Shown piece by piece: positions 51,518-61,229 of a stretch of 64,000 nt of DNA (positions within the stretch are counted from its first letter, which is position 1; every line of letters begins with the position of its first letter). The position numbers and the translations under genes were made by a program. Origin of the DNA: Flavobacteriaceae bacterium UBA3591 (GTDB lineage: Bacteria; Bacteroidota; Bacteroidia; Flavobacteriales; Flavobacteriaceae); contig DFMO01000012.1 of NCBI GenBank assembly GCA_002375695.1, forward strand, positions 1 to 64,000. The letters are read 5' to 3'. A model generated the notes under the pieces. That model was given only the letters and a program-made list of their open reading frames with translations, had not been told where the DNA came from and made no database searches.

Positions 51518-52828
51518 TTAAAAATTTTCATTTTTTGCGATTTCAGTATTGAGGTGTACAACAAAATTTTTCTTGTTATCACTCGAAAAATCGGTAAAAC
51601 TCCAGCCAGCATCATTGTCAAAATGCTTTAGCTTTTGAAAAATATTTGACCACTGAAAATTATCAAATACTTCCTTAGAGTCTTTGGAAGAAAAAGGAAT
51701 GGCATACACCATACGCTTGCACGTAAAGTGAAAATCACAAATAGCATACGGAAGGGAATCATCTTCTATCGTTCGAAGAAAATAGAACAACTTAGGTTGC
51801 TTAGCAAAAAAATCATAGGTTATTAATTCAGCAATAGGCGGAAGTGATTCAACAACCATATTACCATTTATCCATTCAATGGTACTTTCAAAGTCCTTTA
51901 ATTGTGAGGAATCAATAACTGAAAGAAAATACTTGGCTAACGCTTTATAGATATTTTGAAAGTTTACCTCCTGTCCAAAGTCAAGGTTCATATTATAGGG
52001 ATCGCCCTTTTTTGGTCTATCTGCTATATCCCAAAAGCGGATGAGTACATTTTCATCATTGCTCAATTCAAAATTCTTTCCTTTGATTTTCTTTTTACCA
52101 CCCTTTCCCTGAACATCATAAAATGAACGAAAGACCGCCAGATAAGCGATAATATCATTCTCAATCGTTTGTCCAAACCGTTCATTACAGCTATCACATT
52201 CATCAAATAATATTACATTCTTATTTCCTAAAGCTTCGGAGATTGCGTGTGCCCTTTGATTAAAGGTAACTTCAGGTTGCATTTTAGTACAAAATCGACA
52301 TACTCGTTCATTCTTTTTTGGATTACCAATATTTTTTCTCTGAACTCCAGCAACGCCTATAAAAAAGTTATTCAGAGTGAAATGATAAAGATTATCTATT
52401 TCTTCTTTTAATGTTTCAAAGCTTTTTCCGCCTTGTAGAGAATTAAGGTACGCATTTAGGTCAAAAGATAGCTGTGGGGTCAATTCTTCACTAGGCACAA
52501 TAACAAAATAATTATCATTGCCCGTTTTATTAAAAAAGGAATAGAAACTTTGAAGTTGCGGAAGCCGTGACGCATATTTTTTACAAAAAGCATCAAAATC
52601 AGTTTGTAATTGAGCTGTATTTTTTTGCAACATTTGCATTCTCTTGATTTTGTTTCCTCGGTCATCTTTTTCAGCAAAAACAGATAAAAAATCATTAAGA
52701 AAATCTTCAACTTCATTATAATTGGGAGAAGCCATTAAAAAACCTTGATTAGCGGATAATGATTTTAAATGACAACGAAATTTATACTTACCTCCTTCCT
52801 TGAATACTATAATATTTTCAACACTCAT
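51518..52828 (-). CDS. HNH endonuclease (HNH_5-like) protein, operon partner of ApeA-like
   Basis: 436 residues. A central HNH/zinc module: C177-R-F-C180, then F-N-Q-R-A-H194-A-I-S-E-A-L-G-N-K, then C211-D-S-C214-N215, with both CxxC pairs and the histidine/asparagine of the fold. Around it lie an N-terminal ~170-residue domain and a C-terminal ~220-residue domain with no match I know. Likely nuclease, or a sensor that uses the HNH as a zinc site. First gene of a two-gene operon with the HEPN protein. AT-rich, like the other islet gene; no partner methylase. Confidence 0.7.
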   Translation of the reverse strand: MSVENIIVFKEGGKYKFRCHLKSLSANQGFLMASPNYNEVEDFLNDFLSVFAEKDDRGNKIKRMQMLQKNTAQLQTDFDAFCKKYASRLPQLQSFYSFFNKTGNDNYFVIVPSEELTPQLSFDLNAYLNSLQGGKSFETLKEEIDNLYHFTLNNFFIGVAGVQRKNIGNPKKNERVCRFCTKMQPEVTFNQRAHAISEALGNKNVILFDECDSCNERFGQTIENDIIAYLAVFRSFYDVQGKGGKKKIKGKNFELSNDENVLIRFWDIADRPKKGDPYNMNLDFGQEVNFQNIYKALAKYFLSVIDSSQLKDFESTIEWINGNMVVESLPPIAELITYDFFAKQPKLFYFLRTIEDDSLPYAICDFHFTCKRMVYAIPFSSKDSKEVFDNFQWSNIFQKLKHFDNDAGWSFTDFSSDNKKNFVVHLNTEIAKNENF

Positions 52829-52913
52829 TTAGACTTGTTTTCCTGCAAGATAATTTATAAATGAGAATTTCTAAAAACTATTTATTTATGATTGGAAAGA
52901 AAAAATTGGAGTT

Positions 52914-52936
52914 TGTTGTACCTATGTTGTACCCAA
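52914..52936. repeat. 23-bp repeat beside tRNA-fMet
   Basis: Identical to 36,115-36,137: two TGTTGTACC units spaced by TA and a CCAA end. It lies 48 bp from the tRNA 3' end, with the tRNA terminator in between, in the same orientation relative to the tRNA as the other copy. Confidence 0.7.
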
Positions 52937-52939
52937 CAA

Positions 52940-52968
52940 AAAAGCCAAGAAGTACATTCTTGGCTTTT
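52940..52968 (-). terminator. Terminator of tRNA-fMet
   Basis: AAAAGCCAAGA (52,940-52,950) pairs with TCTTGGCTTTT (52,958-52,968), 7-base loop, with a T-run on the minus strand. It probably arrived with the integrated element (compare the orphan terminator at 49,241-49,265). Confidence 0.8.
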
Positions 52969-52983
52969 CCTTTGTTTGTCTAG

Positions 52984-53056
<73 letters not shown>

Positions 53057-53344
53057 ATATGGGTTTCAATACTTCGTCTTTAGCTTTTAGCTTTCGGTTC
53101 ATAAGGCCGACAGAAATATTGGACTGCAAAGATACAAACCTTTTGAGAGTTTACAAACAAAGTTCTAAGTAATTTTTATCTATTTTTAAATCACTAAATA
53201 TCACCCAGTTTACAAGGGTAATTTTTACTGTGAAAGCACCATTTTCAACAATTATTACAAATTATATAATTCTTCGCAGTTCAATTTTCATAATATAGTA
53301 TTAAAGCTACTATGGCAGATTAAAATTCTTTTTATCTTTAAAAT

Positions 53345-54892
53345 ATGAGCAACGATTTAAAAAAGGTAGCAATCACAATTTTGTCTGTAGGTGCACTAAT
53401 TGCGGTAGCTACCATTTCAATTAATTTATATCTCAAAAACAAAGTAGAAAGTTTTATTACCGATAGATTACCAGAAAATATGATTCGAAGTTATGACGAT
53501 ATAACCGTCGAGTCATTTGGAGGATCGCTCACCATTACAAACGCTTCACTAATTATTACCAACAAAGAAGACTCCTTAAAACACACCTATATTAATGTCG
53601 ATAAACTCGAAATTTCGCATATTAGTTATTGGGATTATATTTTTAAAGAAGAAATACATATTGAAACCATTTCGGTTATAAACCCAATTATGGCATATTA
53701 TAAAGATCGGGTTGTGCCAAAACAAGATTCCACCCAAAAAGGAGTAATCGATATTTACAAACCTATATTTGTAAATAAGCTAGTTGTTAACAACAGTAAA
53801 TTTGCCATTTACGAAAAAGGTAAAGATTCTACCAAACTATACACTAAAGGGCTTTCATTAAATATAAACGGAATTAAAGTAGATAAAAATACAATAAAAC
53901 AAAAAATACCTTTCGATTATAAAACATACCAAGCCAAAGGCGATTCTCTTTTTGTAAAAGTAAGCCCGTATGAAAATGCAACCGTTTCGCACTTCTCTAT
54001 TAAAAATAATGATGCCGAATTTAAAAACATTCAACTCAAAACAAAGTATTCTAAACAACAGCTCTCTCAAATTATTAAAACCGAACGCGATCATTACAAT
54101 TTAACATTACCATCGCTAACCATAGAATCGATAGGTTTTGGTTTTGATAAAAAGGAATTTTATGCAAAAAGTAAGTTCATCTCATTAACTTCACCTACGG
54201 TTAAAATTTACCGCGACAAATTGGTGGCAGACGACCCAAAAATAAAGCCACTTTATAGCCAAATGCTACGCGAATTACCCTTTGCATTGACTGTAGATTC
54301 ACTAAATATTTCGAATGCAAAAATAACTTACGAAGAACGTGTTAATCGAGATAATATGGGGGGCTCCATAAAATTTGAAAACCTTAATGCACAAATTGCC
54401 AATGCGAGTAATACCTATTCGAGCCCACAGAAAACTCGTTTACAAATTAGCGCCGATTTTATGGGCAACACGCCGCTTGCGGTAGATTGGAGTTTTGATG
54501 TAAATGACAAAACCGACGCCTTTATTTTTAAAGCCGATATGGGGGCGTTACAAGCCGAAAAAATGAACAGCTTTACCCAACCCAACTTAAATGTAAAATT
54601 GGAGGGTCATACAAACAAAACATACTTTACTATTGATGGTAATAGCGAAAGCGCCACCACCGATATGAAGATAAGTTATTCAAACTTTAAGGTGAATATT
54701 CTTAAGAAAAATGGAAAAGAAAAGAATTCGTTCTTTTCAGCCATTGCCAATATTTTTGTTTCCCAAAATAGCAAGTCTGATGAAGACTCATTTAAAGAAG
54801 GTACAGCAACTGCAACGAGAGACAAAACAAAATCTATTTTTAACTTTCTTTGGATTAGTGTAAAGGCAGCTCTCGAAAAAATTATTGTATAA
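53345..54892 (+). CDS. AsmA/DUF748-like inner-membrane protein
   Basis: 515 residues: one N-terminal membrane helix (VAITILSVGALIAVATISI) and a long beta-rich periplasmic part with repeated short strands, similar in layout to AsmA-like bridge proteins. LTITNASLIITNKEDSLKHT and LTVDSLNISNAKITYEERVN are typical repeats. Role in lipid transport or outer-membrane assembly is suggested by family only. A weak -7-like TATCTTTA lies directly upstream. Confidence 0.65.
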   Translation: MSNDLKKVAITILSVGALIAVATISINLYLKNKVESFITDRLPENMIRSYDDITVESFGGSLTITNASLIITNKEDSLKHTYINVDKLEISHISYWDYIFKEEIHIETISVINPIMAYYKDRVVPKQDSTQKGVIDIYKPIFVNKLVVNNSKFAIYEKGKDSTKLYTKGLSLNINGIKVDKNTIKQKIPFDYKTYQAKGDSLFVKVSPYENATVSHFSIKNNDAEFKNIQLKTKYSKQQLSQIIKTERDHYNLTLPSLTIESIGFGFDKKEFYAKSKFISLTSPTVKIYRDKLVADDPKIKPLYSQMLRELPFALTVDSLNISNAKITYEERVNRDNMGGSIKFENLNAQIANASNTYSSPQKTRLQISADFMGNTPLAVDWSFDVNDKTDAFIFKADMGALQAEKMNSFTQPNLNVKLEGHTNKTYFTIDGNSESATTDMKISYSNFKVNILKKNGKEKNSFFSAIANIFVSQNSKSDEDSFKEGTATATRDKTKSIFNFLWISVKAALEKIIV

Positions 54893-54896
54893 ACTT

Positions 54897-55079
54897 TTAT
54901 TGCTCAATGCTCGAGGCAGAAAACGAAACCATTTCACCGTTGGTAAAAGCCACATTTATTTCAATAGGATTACAACAAATTTCGCAGTCTTCAATATATG
55001 TTTGTCGCAAGACCGAAGCGTCCAACAGCATCGAAATTTCTTCCCAGCAATGTGGGCATTGAAAAAAGTGTTCAAACAT
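54897..55079 (-). CDS. CPXCG motif-containing small zinc protein
   Basis: 60 residues. FFQCPHCWEEIS and CEICCNPIEINV give two CxxC pairs in the layout of the CPXCG family, with the glycine of the first motif replaced by tryptophan. Small soluble, function unknown. Overlaps nothing; convergent with the AsmA-like gene, 4 bp between stops. Confidence 0.82.
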   Translation of the reverse strand: MFEHFFQCPHCWEEISMLLDASVLRQTYIEDCEICCNPIEINVAFTNGEMVSFSASSIEQ

Positions 55080-55111
55080 AATTTAAAGCAATAAAATTGA
55101 AGCTCGCAAAA

Positions 55112-57028
55112 CTATTGAGTCGATAAGGATTCTACAGTTTCCTGAAGCACCTCCCACTCTTCCATTAACGTTTTCAGCTTTTTCTTTTTATTTTGATACT
55201 TGTCAAAAAAGTTTGGTTTTGCGATAGTTTCATCGTAATTAATAGCCAATTCGGTATCAATTTCGGCGATTTCTTTTTCTAAAGTTGAAATTTTAGCTTC
55301 AACGTTACTAAGTTTATTTTTGGCAGACTTTAGCTTTTTTTGCAATTCGTATTCTTCGCCTGCTGAACGTTTTTGTTTTACTTCAGAAACTACCGTTCGT
55401 TTTTCGGCTTCACGAAGATTTTGAAGATTTCGTTGCTCAAGAAAATAGTTTATATCGCCCAAATACTCTTTAATTTTATGATCTCTAAACTCATAAACCT
55501 TATCTGTTAATCCTTGTAAAAAATCACGGTCGTGGGATACTAAAATCAAGGTACCTTCAAAACTTTTTAAAGCGTCTTTTAAAACGTTTTTAGATTTTAT
55601 ATCTAAGTGGTTGGTAGGCTCATCCATGACCAATACATTAAAGGGCTGAAGCATCAACTTTGCAAGTGCCAATCTATTGCGTTCGCCACCACTAAGCACT
55701 CTTACATATTTTTCGACATCGTCGCCTCTAAAGAGAAAAGAACCCAAAATATCCCGAACTCTACTGCGGTTTTTTTCATTTGCCGCGTCAATCATGGTAT
55801 CCAAAACAGTTTTGCTACCGTCCAAATAATCGGCTTGATTTTGAGCAAAATACCCTATCTGTACATTGTGTCCAAGATTTACTTTTCCTTGGTGTTCAAT
55901 TTCGCCCACGATAATTTTGGCTAATGTAGATTTACCTTGCCCGTTTTGTCCCACAAAGGCTATTTTTGAATCGCGAGCCACAACGAGGTCTACCTCGTTT
56001 AAAACATTTTTATTGCCGTAACTTTTTGAAATATTCTCTGCCTCAACCACTACTTTTCCCGGGGTTACAGAAACAGGAAAGCGCAAAGTCATTACACTGT
56101 TATCGTCTTCGTCTACCTCAATTCTATCTATTTTATCGAGCTTTTTTATAAGCGATTGCGCCATTGTGGCTTTACTCGCTTTAGCACGGAACTTATCGAT
56201 AAGTTTTTCGGTTTGTTCAATTTGTTTTTGTTGGTTTTTTTGTGAAGCTAATTGTTGTTCGCGCAGCTCATTTCGCAGTACTAAATATTGCGAATACGGT
56301 TTGTTAAAATCATAAATTTTACCCAACGAAATTTCAATAGTGCGATTGGTAACATTATCCAAAAACATTTTATCGTGCGATACGATAACCACGGCTCCTG
56401 CATAGCTTTTAAGAAATTCTTCTAACCACAAGATCGATTCAATATCGAGGTGGTTGGTAGGCTCATCGAGCAGTAAAATATCGTTGTTTTGAAGTAGTAA
56501 TTTCGCAAGTTCTATACGCATACGCCACCCGCCCGAAAACGTTTCGGTGAGTTTATCAAAATCGGCGCGTTGAAAACCTAAACCTTGTAAAATACGTTCG
56601 GTTTCACCTTGATAATTGTACCCACCGTGAATTTCATATTGATGCTGCACATCGTTTAAATCTACCATTAAATTATGATAGCCTTCACTTTCGTAATCGG
56701 TTCTTTCGGCAAGTTGGGTGTTTATTTCTTCCAGCTTTTTTTCGAGCTTTTTAATTTCGGTAAATGCCTCATAAGACTCTTCCAAAACCGTTCTTCCTTT
56801 TTCAAAATCGATATCTTGTTTTAAAAAACCAATTGAAATTTCTTTATCGGTGGCAATCTGGCCGGTATCGTACTCCTGTTCGCCCGAAAGTATTTTTAGC
56901 AAGGTAGATTTTCCGGCGCCATTTTTTCCAACCAGTCCAACACGGTCACCCGCTTTAAGCTGAAATGTAATTTTTTCGAACAAATAATCGCCTTGAAAAG
57001 AGACTGAAAGATTATGAATATTAATCAT
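55112..57028 (-). CDS. ABC-F family ATPase
   Basis: 638 residues with two ATP-binding domains and no membrane helices. First domain: GKNGAGKSTLLKIL, FSGGWRMRIELAKLLL and LLLDEPTNHLDIE; second: GQNGQGKSTLAKII, LSGGERNRLALAKLML and LVMDEPTNHLDI. Between them is the linker typical of ABC-F, and at the C-terminus a lysine/glutamate-rich coiled coil (about 540-638). Such proteins act on the ribosome (Uup/YdiF/EttA-type) rather than in transport. Divergent from the DUF983 gene. Confidence 0.93.
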   Translation of the reverse strand: MINIHNLSVSFQGDYLFEKITFQLKAGDRVGLVGKNGAGKSTLLKILSGEQEYDTGQIATDKEISIGFLKQDIDFEKGRTVLEESYEAFTEIKKLEKKLEEINTQLAERTDYESEGYHNLMVDLNDVQHQYEIHGGYNYQGETERILQGLGFQRADFDKLTETFSGGWRMRIELAKLLLQNNDILLLDEPTNHLDIESILWLEEFLKSYAGAVVIVSHDKMFLDNVTNRTIEISLGKIYDFNKPYSQYLVLRNELREQQLASQKNQQKQIEQTEKLIDKFRAKASKATMAQSLIKKLDKIDRIEVDEDDNSVMTLRFPVSVTPGKVVVEAENISKSYGNKNVLNEVDLVVARDSKIAFVGQNGQGKSTLAKIIVGEIEHQGKVNLGHNVQIGYFAQNQADYLDGSKTVLDTMIDAANEKNRSRVRDILGSFLFRGDDVEKYVRVLSGGERNRLALAKLMLQPFNVLVMDEPTNHLDIKSKNVLKDALKSFEGTLILVSHDRDFLQGLTDKVYEFRDHKIKEYLGDINYFLEQRNLQNLREAEKRTVVSEVKQKRSAGEEYELQKKLKSAKNKLSNVEAKISTLEKEIAEIDTELAINYDETIAKPNFFDKYQNKKKKLKTLMEEWEVLQETVESLSTQ

Positions 57029-57127
57029 GATATGTAAGTATTAAACCTAAAATTTTTAAGCACCAATTATGCCAATAAGCGATAAACTTTACTTTGCAAA
57101 TTGCTTTAAAATTTTTGCAAAGATGCC

Positions 57128-57135
57128 TATTTTTG
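57128..57135 (+). promoter_or_regulatory. -7 promoter box for the DUF983 gene
   Basis: TATTTTTG, an exact TAnnTTTG match, placed 21 bp before the ATG at 57,156. It supports that start over the upstream ATG codons at 57,069 and 57,123, which would precede the promoter. Confidence 0.4.
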
Positions 57136-57155
57136 TGGCGTTAAAAAAGCTGAGA

Positions 57156-57542
57156 ATGAAATTATTGAAAGGCACCAAACTTTACAGTATTTTTACTAGC
57201 AAATGCCCCGTTTGCCACAAGGGCGATATGTATGTTGAAAACAACCCATACAAAGTAACCAAGCTGATGAAGATGCACGAATTTTGCAGCCATTGCGGTA
57301 AAAAATTTAAAATTGAACCTTCTTTCTTTTTTGGCGCAATGTACGTAAGTTATGCTGTGGGAGTAGCCATTGCCGTAGCCGCATTTATTATTTCGTTCTT
57401 TTTTCTCGACTTAGGCAGAAATTATTCGTTTTTAGCAATTATTATAACGCTTGCTGTTTTGTTTCCTATAATAGTAAGAGTTTCAAGAAATATTTGGATT
57501 AACTTTTTTGTTGATTACGACCGTGAAAAAGCCGAAAAATAA
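57156..57542 (+). CDS. DUF983 family membrane protein
   Basis: 128 residues starting MKLLKGTKLYSIF. Two CxxC pairs form a zinc ribbon (CPVCHKG, then CSHCGKKF), followed by two membrane helices (about 58-80, 85-105). That is the DUF983 architecture; function unknown. An upstream ATG (57,069) is open but would include residues that lie in the presumed promoter. Confidence 0.85.
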   Translation: MKLLKGTKLYSIFTSKCPVCHKGDMYVENNPYKVTKLMKMHEFCSHCGKKFKIEPSFFFGAMYVSYAVGVAIAVAAFIISFFFLDLGRNYSFLAIIITLAVLFPIIVRVSRNIWINFFVDYDREKAEK

Positions 57543-57552
57543 TTCATAAACT

Positions 57553-58596
57553 TTACAGCATTCTATTAATATCCATGTCTTTTGGCATGGCGGTATTTTG
57601 CGTTATTGCGTTAATTAAAATCTTTGAGACTAAAGGTGCCATCAAAAATCCGCGCGAACCCAATCCATTAAAAAATACAATATTTTTAAATTGAGGCACG
57701 CTGCCAATTAATGGTTTGTGGTCTTGCGTAGTGGGTCTTATACCTGCCGTTTGACCCACAAGCTCGAAAGGGCAATTAATCATCTTTTTTAATTTTGAAA
57801 TAATTTCATCTCGTGCCGCTTGCGTAGTTTCTAAAGTTAAACTTTCGCGATTAAAGGTTGCACCAACTTTATAACAGTCATCCCCAAGTGGAATTATATA
57901 AAACGCATCTTTTAAAAGCGATTGTAGCTTTAATTCAGGGGCTTTTATGATTATATATTCTCCTTTATTACCTTTTAATGCTTTTTGCGGAAAAAACGGA
58001 TTGCGCTTTGCTCCTGCGCCTTCGGCAAAAATTACAGTTGTTGCCGTATAATTGTTATAAGTTACAGTACCATTAGCCTGCTTTAGAGCTTGATAGTTGA
58101 ACTCTTCTTCAAAAAGATGGTTATTGTTCTTTAAATATTTACGATACCCTGTAAGTAGGTTTGATACGTTAATTTGGGCCGTACCCAAAACTTTTCCGAA
58201 GCCTAATGGAGCAGAAATATTGTTGTTATTATTTTTTAAAAATTCGGTAGATAGATAGGGTTGCAATTCGTTTTTATCGCTTGCTACTGTCCAATTATTT
58301 TGTTCTTCAACACTTTTAAAAACACGAAGAATTGGGTTTTCTACAAATATTTGTTGGTTTAACTTTTCTGAAATGTTACGGTAAAAAGATACTGCTTCGG
58401 GATAAAATTGCGAGGCATTCCACGTAACGGTAAAACGTTTTAAAACTGTAGGATTAAACACACCACCCGAATTTGCCGTAGCACCCGGTTTACCATTATC
58501 AATTACTATAAAACTTTTGTTTTGTGCTAAAAGTTGTTCGCATAATGAAATACCAGCAATCCCCAATCCTACTACTATATAATCTACATTTTTCAT
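57553..58596 (-). CDS. FAD-dependent oxidoreductase (DAO family)
   Basis: 347 residues. Begins with the Rossmann motif VDYIVVGLGIAGISLCEQLL and later shows the DAO-type segments DNGKPGATANSGGVFNP and GIRPTTQDHKPLIGSVPQ. The family includes glycine/D-amino acid oxidases and the FAD domain of MnmC; no methyltransferase domain is attached, so the substrate cannot be named. Stands downstream of, and separate from, the gldN operon. Confidence 0.85.
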   Translation of the reverse strand: MKNVDYIVVGLGIAGISLCEQLLAQNKSFIVIDNGKPGATANSGGVFNPTVLKRFTVTWNASQFYPEAVSFYRNISEKLNQQIFVENPILRVFKSVEEQNNWTVASDKNELQPYLSTEFLKNNNNNISAPLGFGKVLGTAQINVSNLLTGYRKYLKNNNHLFEEEFNYQALKQANGTVTYNNYTATTVIFAEGAGAKRNPFFPQKALKGNKGEYIIIKAPELKLQSLLKDAFYIIPLGDDCYKVGATFNRESLTLETTQAARDEIISKLKKMINCPFELVGQTAGIRPTTQDHKPLIGSVPQFKNIVFFNGLGSRGFLMAPLVSKILINAITQNTAMPKDMDINRML

Positions 58597-58620
58597 ATTA
58601 ACCAGTATATATAAATAAAA

Positions 58621-58656
58621 AACCCTTCAATTTCAAAAAATGAAACCTGAAGGGTT
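58621..58656 (-). terminator. Terminator of the gld operon
   Basis: AACCCTTCA (58,621-58,629) and TGAAGGGTT (58,648-58,656), with an inner TTTCA/TGAAA pairing and a T-run on the minus strand. Confidence 0.7.
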
Positions 58657-58684
58657 CTTTAAATTTATGAATAAAATCAACAAC

Positions 58685-59584
58685 TTAGTAATTCCATAAG
58701 TCTATTTCGATATTGCGAATTTGCTCTTTAATTCTATCAGATTCTAATAGTTGCATTAAAGCATTATCGTTAATATAATCGTTAACAGTTCTGTCGCCTT
58801 GTACGTTGTCTTCTTTATAAATAACAGCGTTAAAACGTCTAGAATTTAACAAGTGATCGTATGATATGGGTTGCGATGTATTCTTTCGGTTAAAGGCTTT
58901 TGCTTCGTGTAGCACTTCGCGTGCTCCTGGAAACCAAACCCAGAATAATTCAACTTTAGAATCAATTCCATCTTCTGGGAAAGCCTTAGAGCGCGCCTCG
59001 TTAGCTACTGGGCAAATACCCAGCAAACGATACTTTAACTCGCCTTGACGCTTGTCTAAGTACCAGTACCCGCGAATACGCCATTCTTCAATATCGCCAG
59101 CGTCTAATGAAAACTTACGAACGTATTGTGGATCTACTACACCTTCGGCATTGTATTGCTCGATACCTAAGTCTGTAGTATCGCTATACACCAAAGAGGC
59201 TGTAATATCATCTAAAGTACGTTTTTCAGTAAAATATGAATCTGCATAAACAGCATCAATTTTTCCATTTTTAATGTTTCTTACCAAAACATCATAAAGG
59301 GAGCGTCTATCTGCACCAATGTTGTTGGTATCTATAGGGTAATACAATGGAAAGTTTACTCTTTCGTCAAGATCTATAATTTCCCAAGTGGTTTTAGACC
59401 ACAGTACGTCACGCTCATCTGTATATCCATACGGCAACGGTTTATCGTTGTCATACGCAATTTGCGCTTCGGTTTTCTTGCCTATATCCTCCGGGGTTTT
59501 GGCATTAAGAATGTTTACTTGTGCCGAAGCACTCGCGGCCATTCCAAGACCCAAAACACATAAAACAACATTTTTCAAATTCAT
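58685..59584 (-). CDS. gldN: Gliding motility/T9SS protein GldN
   Basis: 299 residues with signal peptide (VLCVLGLGMAASASAQ). Contains KTPEDIGKKTEAQIAYDNDK, PLPYGYTDERDVLWSKTTWE, PLYYPID and LFWVWFPGAREVLHEA, blocks that I recognise from GldN of Flavobacterium. GldN joins GldK in the periplasmic ring complex of the type IX secretion/gliding machinery. Last gene of the operon, 23 bp after gldM. Confidence 0.93.
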   Translation of the reverse strand: MNLKNVVLCVLGLGMAASASAQVNILNAKTPEDIGKKTEAQIAYDNDKPLPYGYTDERDVLWSKTTWEIIDLDERVNFPLYYPIDTNNIGADRRSLYDVLVRNIKNGKIDAVYADSYFTEKRTLDDITASLVYSDTTDLGIEQYNAEGVVDPQYVRKFSLDAGDIEEWRIRGYWYLDKRQGELKYRLLGICPVANEARSKAFPEDGIDSKVELFWVWFPGAREVLHEAKAFNRKNTSQPISYDHLLNSRRFNAVIYKEDNVQGDRTVNDYINDNALMQLLESDRIKEQIRNIEIDLWNY

Positions 59585-59607
59585 ACCTATAGGGTTTTTA
59601 CTTAATT

Positions 59608-61185
59608 TTAGTTTGTCAATTCAATAATTACAGGAGAAATCTTTTTAAGCTTATAGCTTGAATTTCCTGCGAGGGTAGCATTGATATCAAAGATTTGAAC
59701 TGCATCACCACGTTTTGCTCTTCTTAAAGCACCTTTTGCCGCAGCGTCTAGTTTTGTTCCTCTTACTTTAACCGTAGGTTGACCAGAAACTTTAAAACTA
59801 AAGCCAGTTACACGAATATTTAAGTCGAAGTCAAAGTCTTGCAATACCGCCGAAACTGTTGAAATTTCTAAGCCTCCACGTGCCATTCTAACAATTCCTG
59901 TCTCACCACGTACAGCACCTACTGGCGCAGGGATATCTTTAATACGGAATTCTTGTTTAGAGCCAACAGTTTGGCCATCTGGCATTGTTCCATTTGCCGA
60001 AATTGTAACTGTTCTTCCAGATCCTGGACGCATTACATATTTAGTACCCGAAACTTTAAATAAACCTGGTGCCGAAGCATTTACTTTATTGTCAGGTATT
60101 CCAGGAATAGAAACCGTAATTGGGTTATCAACTCCACGGTATACAACATTCATCTTATCTGCAGCAATCACTGCCGAATTTGGTTTAGAAATTGTTGCAA
60201 ACGATCGATCTACTTTTACTTCGGTTTCTTTACCATCTTCTCCGTAGTATAAGAATCCTTCAATTTTATGATCACCTGGCGCACCAGCGCCAACGCTTAA
60301 TTTCACCTTACCTCCTTCAAAGGTGTAGTCTTTTCCTTCCTCCAGTTTGCGACCATCCAAGGTAAGTTCTGCCCTTTTTGGTTTTGTACTTTCGTCTGTA
60401 CGACCAAGAACAATAGAACCGTCAAAAGTTTCGCCTGAATAGTAAGCAGATTTAGATGATTCTAACAATGTTGAATAGTTACTAAAAGATAGTGCAGCAG
60501 CTTGTTGTCCTGCCAACATTTTTTGAAGAATTTCACTCTTAGTGCTTTTAACATCGGCTTGAATTTGAGTAAGCTTAGTTAAAGAAGCTACTAATGGGAA
60601 ACCTTCGTAATGGTAGTTTAACCACTTAACTTTTTTACCGTCGCGATTTGTTTCTTCGGCTGTTGAAAAGTTATTTTTTACAGCGGCTTCAATTTCGTCA
60701 ATTCCAGCAACTTTTTCCAAAGCAGGATCAGACAATACATCTAGCATTTGCGTGCGGTAAGCATCAATTTTTGCTATAAATTCTTGTCCGCCTTCTTTAT
60801 ACTTATCGCCTGTAAAAAACAGGTTGTTAAAAAAGTCTGGTTTATCCATAACTTCATAATCTGAAGGGTCTTCAATTTTCGCCATTGCAGCTTCCTTCAG
60901 TGAAGCCAAATATGTGTCGAGTTCGTTTGAAATTTGCGCTACTTTATCGGCTTTCGCTTTTACCTCGGCGTATTGCGCAGGTTCATCGGCGGCCTTTACA
61001 GCAAGCCCTTCCATAAAGGCTTGATTACGTTGTGTTGTAGCTGCATTAGCGTCTTCAATTTTTTCATTTAAAAGTCCAAAAGCAGATAATACTTCTTTGG
61101 ACATATTTAGTGCAAGCATTGCGATGAAAACCAAATACATAAGGTTAATCATCTTCTGCCTTGGGGATAGTTTTCCTCCTGCCAT
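59608..61185 (-). CDS. gldM: Gliding motility/T9SS motor protein GldM
   Basis: 525 residues. A single N-terminal helix (QKMINLMYLVFIAMLALNMS) spans the inner membrane, then a long periplasmic part with repeated beta domains (FDGSIVLGRTDESTKPKRAE; VYRGVDNPITVSIPGIP). GldM dimers with GldL form the proton-driven rotary motor of gliding and type IX secretion and reach to GldK/N. Follows gldL by 44 bp. Confidence 0.95.
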   Translation of the reverse strand: MAGGKLSPRQKMINLMYLVFIAMLALNMSKEVLSAFGLLNEKIEDANAATTQRNQAFMEGLAVKAADEPAQYAEVKAKADKVAQISNELDTYLASLKEAAMAKIEDPSDYEVMDKPDFFNNLFFTGDKYKEGGQEFIAKIDAYRTQMLDVLSDPALEKVAGIDEIEAAVKNNFSTAEETNRDGKKVKWLNYHYEGFPLVASLTKLTQIQADVKSTKSEILQKMLAGQQAAALSFSNYSTLLESSKSAYYSGETFDGSIVLGRTDESTKPKRAELTLDGRKLEEGKDYTFEGGKVKLSVGAGAPGDHKIEGFLYYGEDGKETEVKVDRSFATISKPNSAVIAADKMNVVYRGVDNPITVSIPGIPDNKVNASAPGLFKVSGTKYVMRPGSGRTVTISANGTMPDGQTVGSKQEFRIKDIPAPVGAVRGETGIVRMARGGLEISTVSAVLQDFDFDLNIRVTGFSFKVSGQPTVKVRGTKLDAAAKGALRRAKRGDAVQIFDINATLAGNSSYKLKKISPVIIELTN

Positions 61186-61229
61186 TTTTATTCTTTTTTA
61201 AAGATTAATAATTAAGGTGAAAACCTATC

